Translations under genes and position numbers: made by a program
The notes under the pieces: generated by a model
What the model was told of the DNA's origin: nothing
Database searches by the model: none
Seen by the model: only the letters and a program-made list of their open reading frames with translations
In this document: one piece after another, positions 1 through 5,604 of the stretch
Position numbering within the stretch: the first letter of the stretch is position 1
Layout: each line of letters opens with the position of its first letter
NCBI GenBank assembly: GCA_027080245.1
Contig: JALWSN010000316.1
Span: 1 to 5,604 of the forward strand
DNA: 5,604 nucleotides
Reading direction: 5' to 3'
From: Ignavibacteriales bacterium
GTDB taxonomy: Bacteria > Bacteroidota > Ignavibacteria > Ignavibacteriales > Melioribacteraceae

Positions 1-1338
1 GTTCTCTAATCTCTTAACGTAGCTTTCCAGAGGTTCCCTGCGCGCTCCCGGTCTGGCTCCGCTAATGGCGTCGGCAGCTTGAACAAGGGCTGAAATGGGA
101 TGCTCCATTTCAATATCCTCGTGGTGAGAACCAACGGCGTTAATAACGATTGAATTTTCCTTGAACTTCTTAACGAGCTCGTAACCAAGCAAGGCATGCG
201 GACCTTCTACCGACCGGTCTAAAGTTTTGCCAATGTCGTGCAGCAATCCAGCTCGCTTAGCAATGACAGGGTCAAAACCAAGCTCGGCGGCTAAAATGCC
301 CGTCAAATAAGCCACTTCGATGCTATGTTGCAAAAGGTTTTGCCCGTAACTGGAGCGGTACTTCATTTTGCCAATATGCTTGACCAATTCTGGATGCACT
401 CCGTGAATGCCCAATTGAATCAAGGTATTCTCGCCTTCGCGAACAATTTCTTCTTCCAGTTCTTCGGAAACTTTGTCCACAACTTCTTCAATACGCGCCG
501 GGTGAATTCTTCCGTCGGCAATTAATCTTTCCAGTGCAATACGCGCAATTTCTCTGCGGTACTGATCGAACGCCGAAAGTATTACAGCCTCGGGCGTGTC
601 GTCCACTATTACGTCCACGCCTGTTTTAGCTTCGAATGCGCGAATGTTTCTTCCTTCGCGCCCAATTATTCTTCCTTTCATTTCGTCGCTTTGTAATTGC
701 ACTACGGAAATAGTGGTTTCAACGGCGTGGTCTACCGCGGTGCGCTGAATAGCTTGCACTACAAGCTTTTGAGCTTCCTTCTTAGCTTCGGCTTTTGCGC
801 GTTCGCGTATTTCGTTAACGTAAACCGCCGCGTCGGATTTAGCCTTGTTAATCATGTTTTCCATTAGCATCTTCTTGGCTTCCTCGGCGGTAAGCGACGC
901 GGTTTTCTCCAGCCTTACATTCTGTTCGCGAATCAGGCGATCAAGCTCCGCCTGTTTCCTTGCAATTTCTTCTTTCTCAACAGCAAGAGCTCTTTCTTTT
1001 TCCTTAGTGGCTTTTTCCTTTTCCTCGAAAAGCTCAAACCTCTTCTCGAGATTTTCCTCCCGGCTTTCAAGCTGCTTTTCGTAATTCAAAAGCTTACGGC
1101 GCTTATTGTTTACCTCGGCGTCGAATTCCTGCTTTTTCTTAAGCCACTCGTCTTTTACTTCTAATAATTTTTCTCGCTTTAAATTCTTCGCTTCTTTTTG
1201 CGCGTCCCTGATAATCTTATCCGCTTCCAGATTGGCTTTTTTAATATTGCTTGAACCGATTTTGTTGTTCAAGAACCAGCCTAAAAAGAACGCAATGAGC
1301 GCAATACCTAAAGCAATTAAAATATATTCCACTTCCAT
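1..1338 (-). CDS. rny: Ribonuclease Y, C-terminus cut by window edge
   Basis: Membrane-anchored endoribonuclease that starts mRNA decay and processing. The frame is open for 446 codons from the ATG at 1338 to the window edge; the family is usually about 515-520 residues, so roughly 70 C-terminal residues lie outside. I translated every codon and found no stop or frameshift. Domains in order: N-terminal transmembrane helix (about residues 5-24, IALGIALIAFFLGWF), a long charged Lys/Glu-rich coiled coil (about 25-200), a KH RNA-binding domain (about 212-280, with GRIIGREG at 222-229), then the HD phosphohydrolase domain (about 335-433) with the metal-binding pair H367-D368 in LLHDIGK and a further H-S-H-H-E-D cluster downstream. 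The visible end, DAISGARPGARREPLE, is typical of RNase Y. A GGAGG Shine-Dalgarno lies 4 nt before the ATG. The leader contains the 6S-like RNA, so rny is separated from zapA by 235 nt. Identity is essentially certain. Confidence 0.97.
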   Translation of the reverse strand, partial: MEVEYILIALGIALIAFFLGWFLNNKIGSSNIKKANLEADKIIRDAQKEAKNLKREKLLEVKDEWLKKKQEFDAEVNNKRRKLLNYEKQLESREENLEKRFELFEEKEKATKEKERALAVEKEEIARKQAELDRLIREQNVRLEKTASLTAEEAKKMLMENMINKAKSDAAVYVNEIRERAKAEAKKEAQKLVVQAIQRTAVDHAVETTISVVQLQSDEMKGRIIGREGRNIRAFEAKTGVDVIVDDTPEAVILSAFDQYRREIARIALERLIADGRIHPARIEEVVDKVSEELEEEIVREGENTLIQLGIHGVHPELVKHIGKMKYRSSYGQNLLQHSIEVAYLTGILAAELGFDPVIAKRAGLLHDIGKTLDRSVEGPHALLGYELVKKFKENSIVINAVGSHHEDIEMEHPISALVQAADAISGARPGARREPLESYVKRLEN

Positions 1339-1342
1339 ATTT

Positions 1343-1347
1343 CCTCC
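1343..1347 (-). promoter_or_regulatory. Shine-Dalgarno of rny
   Basis: GGAGG on the minus strand, 4 nt before the ATG at 1338. It fixes the rny start and lies about 18 nt after the closing helix of the 6S-like RNA, so it should stay accessible when that helix is formed. Confidence 0.8.
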
Positions 1348-1384
1348 AATAGTCAGAATAAAATCCGCGGCTGCCAACCCATGT

Positions 1385-1404
1385 AATGGAAGAACCCTTC
1401 CATT
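1385..1404 (-). other. Alternative local hairpin at the 6S bubble
   Basis: A perfect 8-bp stem (AATGGAAG with CTTCCATT) around a GGTT loop. It uses bases from the 3' side of the central bubble and from the GUUCUUC strand that otherwise pairs with 1535-1541, so it cannot coexist with that helix. Local hairpins on the 3' bubble side are known in 6S RNAs after product RNA synthesis; that this one acts so is inference. Confidence 0.5.
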
Positions 1405-1444
1405 GCAATGTGGGAAACCGCCTAACGCTTTTTACTTCCACTGG

Positions 1445-1464
1445 GCTGCGCCTTCCAACGCAGC
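1445..1464 (-). other. Apical hairpin A of the 6S-like RNA
   Basis: A perfect 6-bp GC-rich stem (GCTGCG with CGCAGC) closing an 8-nt loop. It abuts the next hairpin with no spacer, so the two could stack at the tip of the inner stem. Confidence 0.6.
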
Positions 1465-1483
1465 ATCCATGCTTTGCATGGAT
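1465..1483 (-). other. Apical hairpin B of the 6S-like RNA
   Basis: A perfect 8-bp stem (ATCCATGC with GCATGGAT) with an AAA loop. It has no following U-run, so it is not a terminator; it forms part of the RNA's distal end. Confidence 0.6.
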
Positions 1484-1572
1484 TGAGGCCTGTAATACAC
1501 GCTACGAGTCGGTAACCCTATTATTTGTTTGTTAGTTCTTCATATAATAGAGCTGGCAGCGCGGCAATTTTG

Positions 1573-1578
1573 ATTATG
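1573..1578 (-). promoter_or_regulatory. Possible -10 element for the 6S-like RNA
   Basis: CATAAT on the minus strand matches TATAAT at five of six bases and overlaps the zapA stop codon. It would place a transcription start 7-9 nt further on, at the base of the closing helix near 1564-1566. No convincing -35 box is present (TCGCAA sits at 16 nt spacing), and I see no good Bacteroidota-type TAnnTTTG box, so this is a weak call. Confidence 0.25.
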
Positions 1579-1873
1579 ATGGAGTGGACAATAATTGCGA
1601 TTCTTCCAAAAGAAGCTTTATCTTTTTGATTTTGTCGATTGCCTGAATGCTAAATTCTTTGAAATTGTTTTTTTCCAATTGGTATTCGTAAGCTATATTC
1701 AACGCCGCTATTATCGCTATTGTTTCGTTGGATTGATCGCTTAAGTCGTTCTTGGTCTCTTCCATTAATTTATCGACGTAACCGACTAATTCAGCGGCAA
1801 TGTCTTCGTTTTCAACTAATAACGAATACTCTTTTCCAAAAATTTTTACCTTCAGCTTCTTTTTTTCTTTCAT
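1574..1873 (-). CDS. zapA: Cell division protein ZapA
   Basis: ZapA binds FtsZ and promotes bundling of its filaments at the division ring, in the cytoplasm. The protein is 99 residues, in the normal size range of the family. The N-terminal globular part (about 7-39) shows the family pattern of a beta hairpin with LKVKIFGKEYSL followed by a helix ending YVDKLMEE; the conserved AALNIAYE segment is at 56-63; the rest (about 60-91) is a charged helix suited to the family's dimer/tetramer coiled coil. I chose the ATG at 1873 because GGAAAG lies 6 nt upstream (1880-1885); an in-frame TTG at 1894 would add seven residues but lacks a good site. The stop is 30 nt of gap plus one gene after pheT, and 9 nt before the 6S-like RNA. 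The adjacent coiled-coil gene is a plausible partner. Confidence 0.93.
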   Translation of the reverse strand: MKEKKKLKVKIFGKEYSLLVENEDIAAELVGYVDKLMEETKNDLSDQSNETIAIIAALNIAYEYQLEKNNFKEFSIQAIDKIKKIKLLLEESQLLSTPS

Positions 1874-1879
1874 TATTGT

Positions 1880-1885
1880 CTTTCC
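1880..1885 (-). promoter_or_regulatory. Shine-Dalgarno deciding the zapA start
   Basis: GGAAAG on the minus strand, 6 nt before the ATG at 1873. It favours this ATG over the in-frame TTG at 1894, for which the preceding bases show no purine-rich site. Confidence 0.65.
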
Positions 1886-1903
1886 ATCATACAATCATCA
1901 TGT

Positions 1904-2194
1904 TTAAGAGCGCATGTGAAAATCGATTTTTTCAATTAATTCATCGATTCTCCGCTTAATTTTTTCCTTTTCAATATCGTCGATTTTTGAGCTCGGTTGA
2001 TTTTCCGTTTTCTTTTCCATCTCCTCGATTTTGATTTTTAAAATATCGTTTTCCGTTTCAAGCTCGTTTATTTTTTCCTTTAAACGTTTATTCTCCTCAA
2101 ATACTTCCTCGCTACGCTTTACGTAAGCATAAATTTGTTTTTCCAACGAGGTTAATTCATCCAAAAAAATTTCGTAACTTGAATTTTCTTTCAA
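1904..2194 (-). CDS. Small coiled-coil protein, possible ZapB-like division factor
   Basis: Not recognised as a named family. The 96-residue protein is very rich in Glu, Lys and Ile, with no signal peptide or membrane segment, so it is probably cytoplasmic. Residues 14-59 form an almost unbroken heptad pattern (L14, L17, I21, Y24, S28, V31, N35, L38, I42, L45, N49, L52, I56, M59); the core asparagines N35 and N49 are typical of parallel two-stranded coiled coils. A linker with QPSS (66-69) leads to a second short amphipathic helix (I79, I83, L86, I90) ending in DELIEKID. It starts with TTG, one base after the pheT stop, with AAGAGG 5 nt upstream; no other start fits. Position directly before zapA and the coiled-coil build suggest a ZapA partner analogous to ZapB (about 80 residues, all coiled coil), but this is inference from context. 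Confidence 0.85.
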   Translation of the reverse strand: MKENSSYEIFLDELTSLEKQIYAYVKRSEEVFEENKRLKEKINELETENDILKIKIEEMEKKTENQPSSKIDDIEKEKIKRRIDELIEKIDFHMRS

Positions 2195-2195
2195 A

Positions 2196-4595
2196 TCAAC
2201 CTCTTAATTTTGCGTCTAATTTTTTCGTCACATTTTCAATAGCCGACCAAAAATCCCTGTCCACTTCTTCTTCCGTCAAAGTTCTGCTTTCGCTAAAGTA
2301 TTCAAGCGTGTAAGCCATGCTTTTTTTACCTTCGCCTAAAGTTTTACTTTCAAAAATATCGAATAACTTTATTTTTTTCAACAGGTTCGAACTTCCTTCC
2401 CTGACGGCTTTAATAATTTCTTCGTTCGTAACTCGCTTGTCCACAATAAAGGCAAAGTCCCTAATTACTTTGGGATACTTAAGCACATCCTTGTAATACT
2501 TAGGTATTTCGGGCAGTTTGTAGATTTCTTCCAGATTAAAATCGAACACAAACACTTCCTGCGTGATGTCGTATTTCTTCAAATAATTTTTATTTAACTT
2601 TCCGCCAAATCCGATTAATTTTTTCTTAAAGTATTTTTCAATCCTGAACTCAAACCGCTCGTCGCCTTTCAAATCGAATTTGCTTTTGAATTCAATAGCA
2701 GGGAAATTTACACGGAGAAATTCTTCGACGTCGCCCATCAAATCGTAAACGTCGAAATCCCTTTGCTTTCCGTACCATTCGTCTTCCGAAGCTTGCCCTG
2801 TAAGAACAAAAATCAGGTGCTCTTCTTCGGAAAAATCGTCGAAGGAATTAATTGGACTGTTTTTCAAATTAAATATTTTCCCAATTTCAAAAAGCTTCAA
2901 ATTGTTTTCGCGAACTTTGATGTTCGACGAAACGGTATTCAACGCGCCCTGAATCAAGGAAGTACGCAAATGGGACATCTCCACGCTTTGCGGCGAAAGC
3001 ACTGCTATTGGAGAACCAAACTCCTCGGCACGTTCCTTGTTCAACAAAGAATTGTTTAGCATCTCGTTGTAGCCAAGCGCTACCGCTTTGTTCCGCAAAT
3101 CGTCCCGCTTTTTACCTTCGTCAACTTTTGGCTCGAGCGTTATTTTAATTCTCTCTACCGATTCAATTTTTTCGTAGCCGTAAATTCTGGCAACTTCCTC
3201 AATCAAATCAATCTCTCGCAAAATGTCCGTTCGGAAAAGCGGAACTTCCACAAGCATTTTTTCTTTTTCTACGGAAAGGATTACAAATCCCAGCCCCGTA
3301 AGAATGCTTTCAATTTCTTCAGGCGGAATTTCGAAGCCAAGTATCTTTGTAACTCTCGCAAATCTCAGTTCAATCTTAGGTCGTTCAATTGGTTTCGGGT
3401 AAACGTCGATTACCCCTTCGGCAATTTTACCTTCCGCAAGTTCCGCAATTAGCGCCGCCGCTCTTTGAACGGCAAAAACAGTAATTTCCGGATCGCAGCC
3501 GCGTTCGAATCGGTAAGAAGCGTCGGTGCTAAGCCCAAGCCGTTTGGAAGTTTTACGAATTCTCGAAGGATTGAAATACGCGCTTTCAATCAAAATATTT
3601 TTCGTCTCTTCGGAAACTTCGGAATTCTCGCCGCCCATTATTCCGGCTAATGCCACGGGCTTTTCGGCGTCGCAAATCATTAAATCTTCGGGTTCAAGCT
3701 GTCGCTCCTTCGAATCGAGCGTTACGAACTTTTTGTCGCTTCCGGCTTTGCGCACAACAATTTTTCTGCCGCTTAATTTGTCAAGGTCAAAGGCGTGCAG
3801 CGGCTGACCCAATTCGTACAGTACAAAATTAGTTACGTCCACCACATTGTTAATTGGTCGCAAGCCAACGGAAGTAAGCCTTGTCTTTAGCCATTCGGGC
3901 GATTCTTTTATTTTAACGTTCGTTACCACAGCTGCGGAATAACGGGGGCATCCTTCTTCGTCCTGAATTTCCACCGAAGCCATTTGCTCGGCGGGTCTGC
4001 CGCCGCCTTCGAAATTAAACTCGGGGTATTGAACGTCTTTTTTAAGAATTGCGGACAAATCCCTCGCCACGCCGATGTGACTTAAAGCGTCCGAGCGGTT
4101 GGGAGTAATGTCAATTTCAGCCACCACGTCATCCAAATCAAGGGCTTCAACCAAAGGCGTTCCGGCGGGAATTTCTTCGTCCAGAACCATTATTCCGCTG
4201 TGGTCGTCCCCCAGATTAAGCTCATCCTCGGCGCAAATCATTCCCTCGGAAACCTCTCCCCTAATCTTTGTTTTTTTCAGCGTCATTTTGTTCATCGGTA
4301 TTACGGCGCCAACTTTAGCGAACGCAACCTTCTGCCCCGCTTCCACGTTAGGCGCGCCACAAACCACGTTGTAATCCTTAACGCCGTCGGTAACAATGCA
4401 AACGGAGAGCTTGTCCGCATTGGGATGTTTCTTTTTTTCTTTAACGAACCCAACAACGACGTTCTCCAGCGTTTTCGAATGGTTCTCCACTTCGTCAACT
4501 TCCAAACCGCCAACGGTTAATTTCTCCAGAACCTCATCGGGGTCAATATTTTCAATGTCGATGTATTCGTTCAACCATTTAAGAGAAATTTTCAA
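2196..4595 (-). CDS. pheT: Phenylalanine--tRNA ligase beta subunit
   Basis: Beta subunit of the alpha2beta2 phenylalanyl-tRNA synthetase; it binds tRNA-Phe and edits mischarged Tyr-tRNA-Phe. At 799 residues it is the full bacterial length. Domains in order: N-terminal B1 (MKISLKWLNEYIDI), EMAP/OB tRNA-binding domain (about 40-150, with HPNADKLSVC at 57-66 and IRGEVSEGMICAEDE), the B3/B4 editing region (about 210-385; GQPLHAFD with H267, GIMGGENSE from 318, and E337 in ILIESAYFNP, which fit the known editing-site residues), B5 (about 403-475; putative Mg ligands D457, D463, E466, E467 in RTDILREIDLIEEVARIYGY), the catalytic-like core (about 485-690), and a C-terminal FDX-ACB anticodon-binding domain (about 706-799, YPKVIRDFAFIVD). 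Start is TTG with AAGGAGA 7 nt upstream; the gap after pheS is 12 nt. No odd residues seen. Confidence 0.98.
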   Translation of the reverse strand: MKISLKWLNEYIDIENIDPDEVLEKLTVGGLEVDEVENHSKTLENVVVGFVKEKKKHPNADKLSVCIVTDGVKDYNVVCGAPNVEAGQKVAFAKVGAVIPMNKMTLKKTKIRGEVSEGMICAEDELNLGDDHSGIMVLDEEIPAGTPLVEALDLDDVVAEIDITPNRSDALSHIGVARDLSAILKKDVQYPEFNFEGGGRPAEQMASVEIQDEEGCPRYSAAVVTNVKIKESPEWLKTRLTSVGLRPINNVVDVTNFVLYELGQPLHAFDLDKLSGRKIVVRKAGSDKKFVTLDSKERQLEPEDLMICDAEKPVALAGIMGGENSEVSEETKNILIESAYFNPSRIRKTSKRLGLSTDASYRFERGCDPEITVFAVQRAAALIAELAEGKIAEGVIDVYPKPIERPKIELRFARVTKILGFEIPPEEIESILTGLGFVILSVEKEKMLVEVPLFRTDILREIDLIEEVARIYGYEKIESVERIKITLEPKVDEGKKRDDLRNKAVALGYNEMLNNSLLNKERAEEFGSPIAVLSPQSVEMSHLRTSLIQGALNTVSSNIKVRENNLKLFEIGKIFNLKNSPINSFDDFSEEEHLIFVLTGQASEDEWYGKQRDFDVYDLMGDVEEFLRVNFPAIEFKSKFDLKGDERFEFRIEKYFKKKLIGFGGKLNKNYLKKYDITQEVFVFDFNLEEIYKLPEIPKYYKDVLKYPKVIRDFAFIVDKRVTNEEIIKAVREGSSNLLKKIKLFDIFESKTLGEGKKSMAYTLEYFSESRTLTEEEVDRDFWSAIENVTKKLDAKLRG
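2200..2205 (-). promoter_or_regulatory. Shine-Dalgarno deciding the coiled-coil gene's TTG start
   Basis: AAGAGG on the minus strand lies within the last codons of pheT, 5 nt before the TTG at 2194. It supports a non-ATG start and translation coupled to pheT. Confidence 0.65.
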
Positions 4596-4602
4596 CTTGA
4601 TG

Positions 4603-4609
4603 TCTCCTT
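4603..4609 (-). promoter_or_regulatory. Shine-Dalgarno deciding the pheT TTG start
   Basis: AAGGAGA on the minus strand overlaps the pheS stop codon (TAA at 4608-4610) and sits 7 nt before the TTG at 4595. The strong site supports the TTG start, and the overlap suggests ribosomes finishing pheS start pheT directly. Confidence 0.75.
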
Positions 4610-5597
4610 AAAATTGCCGTAAAAATCTGTTGTCGTTGTCGTAAAAAATTCTAATATCCTGAATGCCGTATTTCAGCATTGCAATTCTTTCAATTCCCAT
4701 TCCAAAAGCGTAACCCACGTATTTTTCCGAATCGACGCCAACGTTTTGCAGGACGTTAGGGTCGACCATTCCGCAGCCCAGAATTTCAAGCCACCTGCCC
4801 TGCTTGCCTTTCGGCTCCCACCAAATGTCGACTTCGGCGGAAGGCTCTGTAAACGGGAAGAAGCTTGGTCTGAATCTGTAGCCGACATCCTTGTGGAAAA
4901 AGCTTTGAATGAACGCCACCAAAGTGCCTTTGAGTTCCGCAAAAGTAACGTCGGTGTCCACGTAAAGCCCTTCAACCTGGTGAAACAGGCAGAAGCTTTT
5001 GGCACTAACGGCTTCGTTGCGGTAAACCCTGCCGGGCATAATAGCCCTTAGCGGCGGTCTCATTTTTTCCATCAGCCTTATTTGCACGGGCGATGTGTGC
5101 GTTCTGAGAAGAAAATCCGGATTAAGAAAAAACGTGTCCTGCATGTCCCGCGCCGGATGGTCGGGCGGAAAGTTAAGCATTTCGAAATTGTAATGGTCGG
5201 ATTCAATTTCCGGACCTTCGAAAACGGAGAACCCGAAATTTTTGAAAATCGCCTTAATCTCTTCCTGTGTTTGAACCAAAATGTGTTTGGAACCCAAACG
5301 GCGCGTTCTGCCGGGAAGCGTTAAATCAATCGATTCCGATTGAACCGCCGCCCCGCGCTCGAGGCTTTCCCTTTTGGAATTAAAATCGCGCTGAACGCTA
5401 TTTTTAAGTTCGTTTAATTGCTTTCCGTATTTGGGTTTTTCCTCGCGCGGCAGTTCCTTGAATTCATCGAAAAGCTTAGCCACAAGCCCCTTGCGGCTTA
5501 AGTATTTAATTCGCAGTTGTTCCAAATCTTGTTTGGTTTTTGCGGCGTCGAGTTCTTCGTAAAAAGCGTTCTTAAGTTCCTGAATCTTCTTGTCCAT
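4608..5597 (-). CDS. pheS: Phenylalanine--tRNA ligase alpha subunit
   Basis: Catalytic alpha subunit of phenylalanyl-tRNA synthetase, a class II enzyme that charges tRNA-Phe in the cytoplasm. From the ATG at 5597 it is 329 residues, close to the usual 330-345. The N-terminal part (about 1-85) is the helical, charged tRNA-binding coiled coil. The class II motifs follow: motif 1 around 122-140 (FGFSVFEGPEIESDHYNFE), motif 2 around 190-212 (GRVYRNEAVSAKSF, FHQVEGLYVD), the Phe pocket segment FPFTEPSAEVD (247-257), and motif 3 around 295-316 (GYAFGMGIERIAMLKYGIQD), with its arginine R304. Typical FPPDHPARDMQDTF is present at 143-156. An in-frame TTG at 5603 would add two residues, and a start beyond the window cannot be excluded because the upstream ribosome site and any leader lie outside. 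It heads the visible cluster and is followed by pheT. Confidence 0.97.
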   Translation of the reverse strand: MDKKIQELKNAFYEELDAAKTKQDLEQLRIKYLSRKGLVAKLFDEFKELPREEKPKYGKQLNELKNSVQRDFNSKRESLERGAAVQSESIDLTLPGRTRRLGSKHILVQTQEEIKAIFKNFGFSVFEGPEIESDHYNFEMLNFPPDHPARDMQDTFFLNPDFLLRTHTSPVQIRLMEKMRPPLRAIMPGRVYRNEAVSAKSFCLFHQVEGLYVDTDVTFAELKGTLVAFIQSFFHKDVGYRFRPSFFPFTEPSAEVDIWWEPKGKQGRWLEILGCGMVDPNVLQNVGVDSEKYVGYAFGMGIERIAMLKYGIQDIRIFYDNDNRFLRQF

Positions 5598-5604
5598 AAT
5601 CAAC

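Larger units (their letters stand above)
1365..1564 (-). ncRNA. ssrS: Structured ncRNA, probable 6S RNA
   Basis: 6S RNA is a rod-shaped RNA of about 180-200 nt that mimics an open promoter and sequesters housekeeping RNA polymerase. Seen here on the minus strand: a closing helix of 11 continuous pairs (1550-1560 with 1370-1380, two G-U) plus four more outward (1561-1564 with 1365-1368) across one bulged C; a second helix GAAGAAC/GUUCUUC (1535-1541 with 1389-1395); a symmetric internal loop of 16 nt on each side (1519-1534 and 1396-1411); then an inner stem GGG/CCC (1516-1518 with 1412-1414) and CCG/CGG (1510-1512 with 1418-1420), with UUAC/GUAA further in. The apex carries two abutting hairpins. 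The 5' bubble strand is nt 31-46 from the putative 5' end, near where product RNA synthesis starts in known 6S RNAs. zapA next to ssrS is established gene order in gammaproteobacteria. I did not recognise it by primary sequence; an unrelated rny leader element is the alternative. Exact ends are uncertain by several bases. Confidence 0.72.

Noticed and set aside
1241..1441. Minus-strand 66-codon frame overlapping the start of rny
   Set aside because: It runs out of frame through the 6S-like RNA into rny, which is certain, and shows no protein-like features.
1445..1464. GGAAGG loop considered as an SRP RNA domain
   Set aside because: The conserved GGAAGGAAGCAG context and paired internal loops of SRP RNA are absent.
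1465..1483. Perfect hairpin considered as an intrinsic terminator
   Set aside because: No U-run follows it on either strand, and it fits as part of the larger RNA fold.
1106..1486. Plus-strand open frame of 126 codons
   Set aside because: It lies antisense to the rny coiled coil and part of the 6S-like RNA, is Ser/Phe-rich as expected for the complement of Lys/Glu-rich codons, and has no family features.
1500..1520. GGGTTACCGACTCG segment considered as part of a tRNA or tmRNA
   Set aside because: No cloverleaf, acceptor stem or CCA end can be drawn around it; it pairs instead with 1412-1420 in the rod fold.
1573..1630. Search for a Bacteroidota-type promoter (TTTG and TAnnTTTG) before the 6S-like RNA
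   Set aside because: Only poor matches were found; the weak CATAAT is listed with low confidence instead.
1860..1870. A7 run near the zapA start (and a similar one in pheT near 4430) as a programmed frameshift site
   Set aside because: Both frames continue normally to the expected family length, and the runs fit Lys-rich coding in an AT-leaning genome.
2763..3059. Plus-strand frames antisense to pheT
   Set aside because: This and the other plus-strand frames between 2763 and 5324 mirror codon bias in pheT and pheS; none has a recognisable domain.

Overview
The window is a single minus-strand gene cluster, read from the right edge to the left: pheS, pheT, a small coiled-coil gene, zapA, a structured non-coding RNA that I interpret as 6S RNA (ssrS), and rny. 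Both outer genes touch the window edges: rny loses its C-terminal end at position 1, and the pheS start is only a few bases inside position 5604. I see no real gene on the plus strand; the plus-strand open frames all lie antisense to well-supported genes or to the RNA.

The organism is a bacterium with moderate GC, a Lys/Glu/Ile-rich proteome and frequent TTG starts. The combination of pheS-pheT, a small coiled-coil gene, zapA, 6S RNA and an RNase Y gene suggests the Bacteroidota/Ignavibacteriota (FCB) group. This rests on remembered gene order and general protein character, not on a search, so it is moderate confidence only.

Right part (2196-5597): the two subunits of phenylalanyl-tRNA synthetase, both full length with all expected domains. 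The pheT Shine-Dalgarno overlaps the pheS stop codon, which suggests coupled translation for the alpha2beta2 enzyme. Middle part (1574-2194): a 96-residue coiled-coil protein starting one base after pheT, then zapA, an FtsZ-ring-associated protein. The pair resembles the ZapB/ZapA partnership of gammaproteobacteria in size, fold type and adjacency, but the assignment of the first gene is inference.

Gap (1339-1573): the only sizeable stretch without protein coding. On the minus strand it folds into a rod of about 200 nt with a 15-bp closing helix, a 16 x 16 nt central bubble and an inner stem ending in two hairpins. This is the architecture of 6S RNA, the RNA that mimics an open promoter and binds RNA polymerase, and zapA next to 6S RNA is a known gene order in gammaproteobacteria. 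Left part (1-1338): RNase Y, a membrane-anchored endoribonuclease with TM helix, coiled coil, KH and HD domains. The 6S candidate ends about 25 nt before the rny start with no clear terminator between them, so it may be carried on the leader of the rny transcript. Apart from the 6S-like RNA and the unnamed coiled-coil gene, this is core housekeeping content, with no sign of mobile elements, CRISPR arrays or recent transfer.
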